From NCBI GenBank assembly GCA_900547395.1, contig URGP01000018.1, positions 1 to 52,080 on the forward strand: a DNA stretch of 52,080 nt. The letters are read 5' to 3'. Within the stretch, counting starts at the first letter, position 1, and each line of letters opens with the position of its first letter. The notes under the pieces were generated by a model that was not told where the DNA came from, ran no database searches, and saw only the letters and a program-made list of their open reading frames with translations. Shown piece after piece: positions 45,212-52,080 of this stretch. The DNA is from an uncultured Opitutales bacterium (GTDB taxonomy: Bacteria; Verrucomicrobiota; Verrucomicrobiia; Opitutales; Intestinicryptomonadaceae). Position numbers and translations under genes: made by a program.

Positions 45212-46498
45212 TTAGAAACTGGGCAGGTCGGAATCCGAAATTCTTTCGACTTTCGCGCCGAGCAAGGCGAGTTTTTTATCGATAGATTCGTAGCCTCTGT
45301 CGAGGTGGTAAATTCTTTGTATGAAAGTTTCGCCTTTTGCGCAGAGGGCGGCGATTAAAAGAGCCGCGCTTGCCCTCAGGTCAGACGCCATTATCGGCGC
45401 GCCCGAAAGAGGGGTTTTCCCCCTTATTATCGCGCTTGGGCCTTCCCTTACGATGTCCGCGCCCATTCTGCCGAGTTCCGAAACATGCATGAAGCGTTCG
45501 GGGTATATACGCTCTGTTATTATGGAAATTCCGCTTACCTGCGTCATTAGCGTGGTAAGCTGGGCTTGCAAGTCTGTAGGAAACCCGGGGTGGGGCATTG
45601 TGACGGCTTCTACGGGTTTTAATTTCAAGCCTTCGCCGTCAACAAAAATCTCCGACTTGGACTTTATTTGGAAGTTTGCTCCCGCCGATTCCAAAATGTC
45701 GATGAGCGCGCCCAAGTCCTTTTTTACAGCTCCTTTTATCAAGACTTTTCCGCGCGTTGCGAGGGTTGCGATAATCCATGTTCCCGCTTCTATTCTGTCG
45801 GGCAACACTGTGTGCTCCGCGCCTCCGAGTTTGGGAACGCCAGTGATTTCAAGGGTTGGGGAACCTATGCCGTCTATAATCGCGCCCATTTTTGCGAGCA
45901 TTTTGCATAAATCGGCGATTTCAGGCTCACATGCGGCGTTTTCGATTATTGTTGTTCCGCTTGCCAGTACGCTTGCCATTAGGATGTTGGCTGTTCCCGT
46001 CACGGTGCTTCCGAATCTTCCGCCCAAAAAGATGTTTGCGCCTTTCATTCTTCTGGCATCGACTTTCAAATAGCCGCCTTCCGTTTCAATGGCGCAGTTT
46101 AAGGCTTTTAATCCTTTTATGTGCAGGTCTATCGGTCTTGCGCCGATTACGCATCCGCCCGGCATGGAAACTTCTGCGCGCTTCATTCTTGCCGAGAGAG
46201 GTCCGAGCAGGCATATGGAGGCGCGCATCTTTCTCACCAAATCGTACGGAGCCCTGCTTGATATGTTTTTTGCTTCAATTTCCCAGACGTTCGGTTTGGG
46301 GTTTGAAACTTTTGCGCCCAATGAGGCGACGATTTCCGCCATGAAGCGGACGTCGCTCAAATCGGGAACATTTTTTATGACGCATTTTTGGTCGGTCAAA
46401 AGGGTTGCTGCGAACATGGGAAGGCATGCGTTTTTCGCGCCCGATACGCACACTTCGCCTTGAAGGCGGACGCCCCCTTTTATACGCATTGCGTCCAT
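45212..46498 (-). CDS. murA: UDP-N-acetylglucosamine 1-carboxyvinyltransferase
   Basis: MurA transfers enolpyruvate from PEP to UDP-GlcNAc, the first committed peptidoglycan step. The 428-residue protein has the substrate-binding SGAKNACLP (K22, N23), the catalytic cysteine in MPGGCVIGARPIDLHIKGL (C116) that is the target of fosfomycin, and the PHPGFPTDLQAQ block. The start may be at 46498 or three codons later. It lies 12 bp after the basic protein gene and before the esterase. Confidence 0.96.
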   Translation of the reverse strand: MDAMRIKGGVRLQGEVCVSGAKNACLPMFAATLLTDQKCVIKNVPDLSDVRFMAEIVASLGAKVSNPKPNVWEIEAKNISSRAPYDLVRKMRASICLLGPLSARMKRAEVSMPGGCVIGARPIDLHIKGLKALNCAIETEGGYLKVDARRMKGANIFLGGRFGSTVTGTANILMASVLASGTTIIENAACEPEIADLCKMLAKMGAIIDGIGSPTLEITGVPKLGGAEHTVLPDRIEAGTWIIATLATRGKVLIKGAVKKDLGALIDILESAGANFQIKSKSEIFVDGEGLKLKPVEAVTMPHPGFPTDLQAQLTTLMTQVSGISIITERIYPERFMHVSELGRMGADIVREGPSAIIRGKTPLSGAPIMASDLRASAALLIAALCAKGETFIQRIYHLDRGYESIDKKLALLGAKVERISDSDLPSF

Positions 46499-46510
46499 TT
46501 TAAAAAACGC

Positions 46511-47272
46511 CTACTGTTTGTCTTGGTTAGCGTTGCGGGGCTTGAAGCCTTTGTCGCCGCGTCTGTTGTGGGGGCGGAAATTCCTGCGGTTTTTGAAGTC
46601 GCCGCCTTTTTTGAAATCGCCTTTTGAGTTTGAGAACTTGCGGTTTTTGTTCTTCCAGTCCCCCTTGCGGTTCTTCTTGAATTTTGCGCCGTTTTTCTTG
46701 TCTTTTTTAAACAGGGAAGAGAAGAGGCGTTTAATTCTGTTGAAAAGACCGATTTTCGGCTCTTCCGCCGAATTGTAAGACACGAAATCCGCCTTCGCTT
46801 CGGGCTTTTTGAATTCGGGGCGGGAATTTTCAAGAGAAATTTCCACCGCTCTTGGCTTGAATTCCGACTTTTCAAAAGACGGGCCTTCGTGCCTTTCTTC
46901 TGCGGATTCGGAATTTTCCGATTCGCCTTCGGCGCGGAATTTGCGGTTGCGTTCATGTCTTGGACGGCGGTTTTCTAAGTCGTCTCCGTCTTCGCCCGCA
47001 TAGCCTTCGATGTGTCTGCCGCTCAGCTTTTCCTTGAAAGCGGATATGTCGGCAATTTCGCCGCAAGACGAGTTTTCAGCCGACTGCTCTTTTTTGACGT
47101 TTTGGCTTTTATTGCGATGGTTTTTGCGCGGTTTGTAGGCTTTGGGTTCTTCTGTGGACGGATTTTCTGCGGTTTGCGCGCATGAGCATTCGTTTTCGCA
47201 TTTGACTTCTTCTGCAGCGGCTTCGCATTCAGGCGCGATTTGCGCTTCTTTTATTTCTGTATTTTCTTCCAT
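46511..47272 (-). CDS. Basic, low-complexity protein upstream of murA
   Basis: 253 residues from ATG 47272; an upstream extension of the frame is not convincing. The first half is acidic and Cys/Glu-rich (CENECSCAQTAENPS), the middle is Glu/Arg-rich and the last ~65 residues are dominated by Lys, Arg, Asn and Gly (KNRKGDWKNKNRKF, then RNFRPHNRRGDKGFKPRN). No enzyme motif is seen. The tail resembles disordered RNA-binding tails. The function is unknown; it is first in a unit with murA. Confidence 0.7.
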   Translation of the reverse strand: MEENTEIKEAQIAPECEAAAEEVKCENECSCAQTAENPSTEEPKAYKPRKNHRNKSQNVKKEQSAENSSCGEIADISAFKEKLSGRHIEGYAGEDGDDLENRRPRHERNRKFRAEGESENSESAEERHEGPSFEKSEFKPRAVEISLENSRPEFKKPEAKADFVSYNSAEEPKIGLFNRIKRLFSSLFKKDKKNGAKFKKNRKGDWKNKNRKFSNSKGDFKKGGDFKNRRNFRPHNRRGDKGFKPRNANQDKQ

Positions 47273-47698
47273 ATTATATATGTTTTTATATTTGCAGGGC
47301 TTTATTTTTTTGGAGGAATTGCATATAAACCTCCGCATTTTACATTCGGATTTTCGCCCGTAAAAATAAAAACCCGAATGCAGTCCGCTAACGAATTGCA
47401 TTTTTGCAATGAAATTATTTGCGCGCTTTTTTCCGACAAGCGCGAAAACGGACTTAAAAACTTATTAAAGTTTGCATATTCGTTCGGCTTTTTCAATCTT
47501 TTTTTCAGCCTTATGTTTTTTGGTGCGGAATTTGCAAAATCATTTGACTTATTTTTTTCTTTTTACAAACTAAACGACATAGGGGGCATATTTAAATGTT
47601 CATATTTCGGTTTTTCGTTTGGGAAATCGGAGTGTTGTTTTTATGCCTTTCGGCTTTTGCCGCACATTTGAAATTTAATCCTACATAAAAGAATAAAA
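47273..47698. other. AT-rich divergent intergenic region, 426 bp
   Basis: This lies between the leftward basic protein/murA/esterase unit and mutA. It must hold both promoters, but I see no convincing -35/-10 pair; TTGACT at 47544-47549 is a candidate -35 box without a good -10 partner at normal spacing. No cobalamin riboswitch B12 box is recognised. A rightward frame 47378-47671 (97 codons) is hydrophobic and of unsupported coding quality. Confidence 0.5.
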
Positions 47699-49777
47699 AT
47701 GAAACAAGAAAAACTATTCGAGGAGTTCCGCATACCTTCTTACGAGGAGTGGAAAAAGGAGGCAGAGGCGCTTTTAAAAGGCGCGCCTTTCGATAAAAAA
47801 ATGACGACAAAAACCCCCGAGGGCATTGTCTTGCAGCCGATTTACAACAGAGAGGACGTGAAAAGCGAGCCGTCTCTTCCCGGCGAAGGCGACTATGTAA
47901 GGGGCATAGACGCAGGCGGATACAAGGCGAAGCCCTGGGCGATATCGCAGGAGATGTATGCCGCGCTTCCTTCTGAATTTAACGCAAAAATTTTGGACGC
48001 CCTAAACAAGGGGCAAACTTCTGTTGAATTGGTTTTGGACGAGCGCACTTGCGCGGGGCTTGACGCAGACAGCGATTCAGCCTTGAAAGTCGGTAAAAAC
48101 GGAATGTCGGCAAGCGTTGCGGCTGACATAGCCCAAGCTTTGAAGGGAGTTGCGGTTGATTGTGTCGATATCAACGTGTTTGCAGGCGCGGCGTCTCCCG
48201 CAATCGCGGCGATGCTTTACTCTTCGTTTGAGGGCAAAAAATTCTCGGGCGGATTTTACTTTGACCCCGTTTCGGCATTGGCGGCAAACGGAGAGCTTCC
48301 CATTTCTATTGACTGCGCGCTAAACAGAATGTTTGCGCTTGCTGACTACAACGCCAAAAACCAGCCGAAGATGGGCGCAATCGGCGTCAACACCCTGCCG
48401 TATTCCTGCGCGGGGGCAAGCGCGGTTGAAGAGCTTGGCGCGGGGTTTGCAACGGCGGTGTTCTACATCAGGGCGATGCTCGAAAGGGGAATGCAAATAG
48501 ACGAAGTTGCGCCTCTTGTGCGTTTCAGGCTTTCTTTGGGTTCGAATTTCTTTACCGAGATTTCAAAAATCAGAGCCGCGCGTTCCGTTTGGAGCAAAAT
48601 TATCGGCGAATTTGGCGGAAATGCGGAATCGCGCAAGATGAGAATTTCTGCCCGCACCACGCGCTTCAACAAGACAGTGTTCGACCCTTATGTGAATATG
48701 CTCCGCGCCACAACCGAAGCTTTTTCGGGCGTAATCGGCGGCGTTGAAAGCATGACGGTTGCTCCGTTTGACGAAGTTGTGCGTCGCCCCGACGATTTTT
48801 CGATGCGCATAGCGCGCAACACGCAAATCGTCTTGCAGGAAGAATGCAACCTCTGCGATGTAATAGACCCTGCGGGCGGTTCGTTCTTCGTTGAAAGCCT
48901 GACTTCGGAAATAGCGGAAAAAACGTGGGCGTTCTTTGCCGAAATAGAGGCAAAAGGCGGCATTGTGAAAGCTCTTGAAGACGGCTTTATACAAGACAAA
49001 ATTTCCGCGACTTCCGACGGAAGAAAGAAGCTTTACGACACTCGAAGAAGCGTTGTTGTAGGCACCAACTCATACGCGAATTTAATTGAAAAACCTTTGG
49101 AAAAGCCTGCCTGCCGCTGTGCGGAAGTCGCAAAAGAACGCGCGCAATCCGTTTCCTCGCTCCGCAAGAATGTGGATTTCGACTTGTCGGGTAAAAGCGG
49201 GGCAGAGGCGATGTCTGCAATGATTTGCGCTGTTTCAAAAGGCGCGAGCGTGCAGGCAGTCTGCGAAAAACTTTGCGTTTGCGGCGGCAAAAAGGCGAAA
49301 GTCCGCAAGCTCGACATCCACAGGGCTGTCGAACACTTCGAGGCTTTGAGGCGTGCAAGCGCGGAATTTAAGGCGAAGACGGGTTCGGCTCCCAAAATCT
49401 TTTTGGCGACGATGGGTCCTCTTGTACAGCACAAGGCGCGCGCGGACTTCATAAGGGGCTTCTTTGAAGTCGGCGGTTTCGACGTGGTTTATCCTAAAGG
49501 ATTTGCAGATGCGGAAAGCGCGGCTAAGGCGTTTTCTGAAAGCGGCGCAAAGTATGCCGTCATTTGCTCGACTGACGCGACGTATCCCGAACTTGTTCCG
49601 CAGGTTGCGCGTGCGCTTAAATCGGCAAAGCCCGATTCGACAGTGCTACTTGCGGGCGTTCCCGCTCCCGAATTTGAGGCTTCCTACAAAGAGGCGGGAA
49701 TGGACGGCAGCATCAGCATAAAATCCAACAACTATGAAACGCTCAAATCGTTTTTGGGCGCGCTCGGAGTAATATAA
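47699..49777 (+). CDS. mutA: Methylmalonyl-CoA mutase, small subunit
   Basis: 692 residues. It follows the MCM architecture, starting PSYEEWKKEAEALLKGAPF, with a TIM-barrel-like core and a C-terminal flavodoxin-like domain. The C-terminal domain lacks the cobalamin-binding DXHXXG motif; the corresponding place reads GPLVQHKARADF. This is normal for the non-catalytic subunit. With MutB it forms the heterodimer that interconverts succinyl-CoA and methylmalonyl-CoA, used in propionate formation or use. It ends 17 bp before mutB. Confidence 0.94.
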   Translation: MKQEKLFEEFRIPSYEEWKKEAEALLKGAPFDKKMTTKTPEGIVLQPIYNREDVKSEPSLPGEGDYVRGIDAGGYKAKPWAISQEMYAALPSEFNAKILDALNKGQTSVELVLDERTCAGLDADSDSALKVGKNGMSASVAADIAQALKGVAVDCVDINVFAGAASPAIAAMLYSSFEGKKFSGGFYFDPVSALAANGELPISIDCALNRMFALADYNAKNQPKMGAIGVNTLPYSCAGASAVEELGAGFATAVFYIRAMLERGMQIDEVAPLVRFRLSLGSNFFTEISKIRAARSVWSKIIGEFGGNAESRKMRISARTTRFNKTVFDPYVNMLRATTEAFSGVIGGVESMTVAPFDEVVRRPDDFSMRIARNTQIVLQEECNLCDVIDPAGGSFFVESLTSEIAEKTWAFFAEIEAKGGIVKALEDGFIQDKISATSDGRKKLYDTRRSVVVGTNSYANLIEKPLEKPACRCAEVAKERAQSVSSLRKNVDFDLSGKSGAEAMSAMICAVSKGASVQAVCEKLCVCGGKKAKVRKLDIHRAVEHFEALRRASAEFKAKTGSAPKIFLATMGPLVQHKARADFIRGFFEVGGFDVVYPKGFADAESAAKAFSESGAKYAVICSTDATYPELVPQVARALKSAKPDSTVLLAGVPAPEFEASYKEAGMDGSISIKSNNYETLKSFLGALGVI

Positions 49778-49794
49778 TTTGAAAGGATAATTCA

Positions 49795-51984
49795 ATGGCT
49801 AAAAATCCTGATTTTACAAAGGTTGCTTTTTCGAACGCTTCCAAAGGCGAAGGTTTCGAGGCATGGCGCAAGAAGATTGAAAAAGAGACGGGCAAAGATC
49901 TCGACTCTCTTATAACTGAAACAATGGAGCAGGTAAATGTCGATCCCCTTTACACGGCGCAAGCCTACAAGGACATGGAGCATTTGGGTTACACTGCGGG
50001 CATTGCGCCGTTTTTGCGCGGTCCTTACGCCACGATGTATGTTGTCCGCCCGTGGACTGTCCGCCAGTATGCGGGCTTTTCGACTGCGGAGGAATCAAAC
50101 GCGTTTTACCGCAGAAATCTCGCGGCGGGGCAGAAGGGGCTTTCAATCGCCTTCGACCTTGCAACTCACAGGGGCTACGACTCCGACCATCCGCGCGTAA
50201 TCGGCGATGTCGGCAAGGCGGGCGTTGCGGTTGACTCCATTTTGGACATGGAAGTTTTGTTCGACCAGATTCCGCTTTCGCAAGTCTCCGTTTCGATGAC
50301 GATGAACGGCGCGGTTTTGCCGATTTTGGCTTTCTACATTGTTGCCGGCTTGGAGCAGGGCTGCAAGCTTGAACAGCTTACAGGCACAATCCAAAACGAC
50401 ATCTTGAAGGAGTTTATGGTGCGCAATACCTACATCTATCCCCCGACGCCTTCAATGAAAATCATCGGCGATATTTTTGCGTACACTTCAAAAAACATGC
50501 CGAAGTTCAACAGCATTTCAATTTCAGGCTACCACATGCAGGAAGCGGGTGCGACTGCCGACTTGGAAATGGCTTACACTCTCGCGGACGGCTTGGAATA
50601 TTTGCGCCAGGGCGTAAAGGCGGGCTTGCATGTTGACGACTTTGCCCCGCGTCTCAGCTTTTTCTGGGCGATAGGCAAAAACTACTTTATGGAAGTCGCC
50701 AAAATGAGGGCGGCGCGTATGCTTTGGGCTAAAATCGTAAAGCAGTTCGACCCGAAAAACCCGAAGAGCATGGCGCTTCGCACCCACTCGCAGACAAGCG
50801 GATGGTCGCTTACCGAGCAGGACCCCTTCAACAATGTTGCGCGCACTTGCATTGAGGCTATGGGTGCGGCTTTGGGGCATACGCAGAGCTTGCACACAAA
50901 CGCTTTGGACGAAGCTATCGCGCTTCCAACAGACTTTTCCGCAAGAATTGCAAGAAACACTCAGCTTTACTTGCAGGACGAAACAGGCATCTGCCGCGTA
51001 ATCGACCCATGGGGCGGTTCTTACTATGTGGAAAGCCTGACAAAGGCTCTCTACGAACGCGCATGGGGTCATATTCAGGAAGTCGAAGAGCACGGCGGCA
51101 TGACAAAGGCAATCGAAGCTGGCTTGCCGAAGCTTAGAATTGAAGAGGCTTCAGCCCGCCGTCAGGCGCGCATTGACAGCGGACGCGAAACCATTACGGG
51201 GCTTAACAAATACCGCCTCGAAAAGGAAGAGGCTTTGGATATTCTTGCAATCGACAACACCGCAGTGCGCGAAGCGCAAATCAAGAAGCTCAAAAAGCTC
51301 CGCGAAAACCGCGACAATGCGAAAGTCCGCCAAATTTTGGACGAAATCACCCGCGTGGCAGATACGGGAGATGGCAATTTGCTTGCCCTTTCCGTCGAAG
51401 CGGCGCAGGCTCGCGCGTCTTTGGGCGAAATCAGCAGCGCGTGCGAAAAGGTGTTTGGCAGGTACAAGGCGGTGATTCGCTCAATCAGCGGCGTGTACGA
51501 AAAGGAATTCAAGAAAGGCTCTGCAAATATGGCAAAGATTGAAGAAGTTTCCGAAATGATAAAGAAATTCGAAGCTCATGAAGGGCGCAGACCGCGCATT
51601 CTCATTGCTAAGATGGGGCAGGACGGTCATGACCGCGGCGCGAAAGTCGTTTCCACGGGCTATGCCGACTTGGGCTTTGACGTCGATATCGGGCCTCTTT
51701 TCCAGACTCCCGAAGAAACCGCGAAGATGGCGGTGGAAAACGATGTCCACGTTGTCGGTATGAGCTCTTTGGCGGCGGGGCACAAGACGTTGCTTCCCGC
51801 GCTGGTCGAAGAGTTGAAAAAGCTCGGAAGAGAAGATATTATCGTAATCGTCGGCGGTGTTATTCCCGCGCAGGATTACGACTTCCTTTACGAACACGGC
51901 GCAAGCGCAATCTTTGGTCCCGGAACTGTTGTTCCCGACGCCGCAAAGAAGATTATGGAGCTTCTGCTGGAAGGCGCGGAATAG
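49795..51984 (+). CDS. mutB: Methylmalonyl-CoA mutase, large (catalytic) subunit
   Basis: 729 residues. It has the substrate domain motifs ([40 protein letters not shown]) and a C-terminal B12-binding domain with [12 protein letters not shown] (the DXHXXG motif with the cobalt-ligand His near 611), followed by GMSSLAAGH and VIVGGVIP. The enzyme uses adenosylcobalamin. A GAAAGGA ribosome binding site lies upstream of ATG 49795. Together with mutA it suggests a succinate-propionate pathway. No epimerase or MeaB gene is within the window. Confidence 0.97.
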   Translation: MAKNPDFTKVAFSNASKGEGFEAWRKKIEKETGKDLDSLITETMEQVNVDPLYTAQAYKDMEHLGYTAGIAPFLRGPYATMYVVRPWTVRQYAGFSTAEESNAFYRRNLAAGQKGLSIAFDLATHRGYDSDHPRVIGDVGKAGVAVDSILDMEVLFDQIPLSQVSVSMTMNGAVLPILAFYIVAGLEQGCKLEQLTGTIQNDILKEFMVRNTYIYPPTPSMKIIGDIFAYTSKNMPKFNSISISGYHMQEAGATADLEMAYTLADGLEYLRQGVKAGLHVDDFAPRLSFFWAIGKNYFMEVAKMRAARMLWAKIVKQFDPKNPKSMALRTHSQTSGWSLTEQDPFNNVARTCIEAMGAALGHTQSLHTNALDEAIALPTDFSARIARNTQLYLQDETGICRVIDPWGGSYYVESLTKALYERAWGHIQEVEEHGGMTKAIEAGLPKLRIEEASARRQARIDSGRETITGLNKYRLEKEEALDILAIDNTAVREAQIKKLKKLRENRDNAKVRQILDEITRVADTGDGNLLALSVEAAQARASLGEISSACEKVFGRYKAVIRSISGVYEKEFKKGSANMAKIEEVSEMIKKFEAHEGRRPRILIAKMGQDGHDRGAKVVSTGYADLGFDVDIGPLFQTPEETAKMAVENDVHVVGMSSLAAGHKTLLPALVEELKKLGREDIIVIVGGVIPAQDYDFLYEHGASAIFGPGTVVPDAAKKIMELLLEGAE

Positions 51985-52034
51985 TATTCGTCTTTGTGAA
52001 AAATCAAAAAGACGCCGTTTCAGGCGTCAGACTG

Positions 52035-52071
52035 CTGACAAAGTACAAATAGTATTTTGTCAGTTTTTTTT
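52035..52071 (+). terminator. Intrinsic terminator after mutB
   Basis: CTGACAAAGTAC (52035-52046) pairs with GTATTTTGTCAG (52052-52063) around a five-base loop with one mismatch, and is followed by eight T. A second hairpin, GACGCC/GGCGTC at 52011-52028, precedes it. Confidence 0.85.
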
Positions 52072-52080
52072 GAAAGAAAC

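Noticed and set aside
47378..47671. Rightward 97-codon hydrophobic, Phe-rich frame before mutA
   Set aside because: Phe-rich composition is what T-rich non-coding DNA gives; there is no ribosome binding site, no known motif and no similarity I recognise. It is left as intergenic.
47273..47698. Cobalamin riboswitch upstream of the B12-dependent mutase
   Set aside because: No B12 box or the expected conserved helices could be found; methylmalonyl-CoA mutase genes are also often not riboswitch-controlled.

Overview
The window looks like a chromosomal segment of a Gram-negative bacterium of the PVC group, most likely an Opitutales/Puniceicoccales-type Verrucomicrobiota from an anaerobic habitat such as a gut. 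This placement is an inference. It rests on the mixture of DUF1080 and DUF4838 secreted proteins, a complete type II secretion (T2SS) operon, an outer-membrane lipoprotein acyltransferase, MurA/MurB peptidoglycan genes, a eukaryote-type UDPGP pyrophosphorylase, methylmalonyl-CoA mutase and a giant 2-hydroxyacyl-CoA dehydratase activase-like protein. Most of the window is ordinary housekeeping DNA.

The left end (1-4.8 kb) is the most unusual part. The 5' part of a leftward gene, probably a tyrosine recombinase, starts at 377. Next to it is a 190-bp segment bounded by a perfect 17-bp inverted repeat (379-395 and 552-568). The segment contains a good sigma-70-type promoter (473-500) that points right, into a large exported protein with a beta-helix and about eight Ig-like modules (656-4762). 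If the segment inverts, the promoter would point at the recombinase gene instead. This is the layout of a phase-variable surface protein. The protein gene is mosaic: its first two thirds are very AT-rich and contain a 145-bp perfect internal duplication, while the last third has the base composition of the rest of the window.

4.9-8.2 kb is a tight operon of aroB, a TatD-family hydrolase, tcdA and a rhomboid protease, followed by a tail-specific protease (prc type). 10.8-15.1 kb is a single 1413-residue activase-like gene, meeting head-on a leftward pair (YqgE/AlgH, deoxycytidylate deaminase). Then come a prepilin-like gene, tmRNA on the minus strand, a tandem DUF1080 protein, a GPP34 protein, mtaB, secA and lnt. 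25.7-32.7 kb has tRNA-Gly(TCC), hisG, a divergent HxlR-regulator/cupin pair around a palindromic operator, murB, a DUF4838 protein and a UDPGP-type nucleotidyltransferase.

32.8-44.3 kb is a T2SS operon in the order G-H-I-J-K-L-M-D-(C/PilP-like)-E-F, with a terminator-like hairpin after gspG and a terminator after gspF. It could export the signal-peptide-bearing proteins in the window, although nothing in the sequence shows which ones are substrates. 44.3-47.3 kb is a leftward operon (basic low-complexity protein, murA, alpha/beta hydrolase). The right end carries mutA-mutB, closed by an intrinsic terminator at the window edge.
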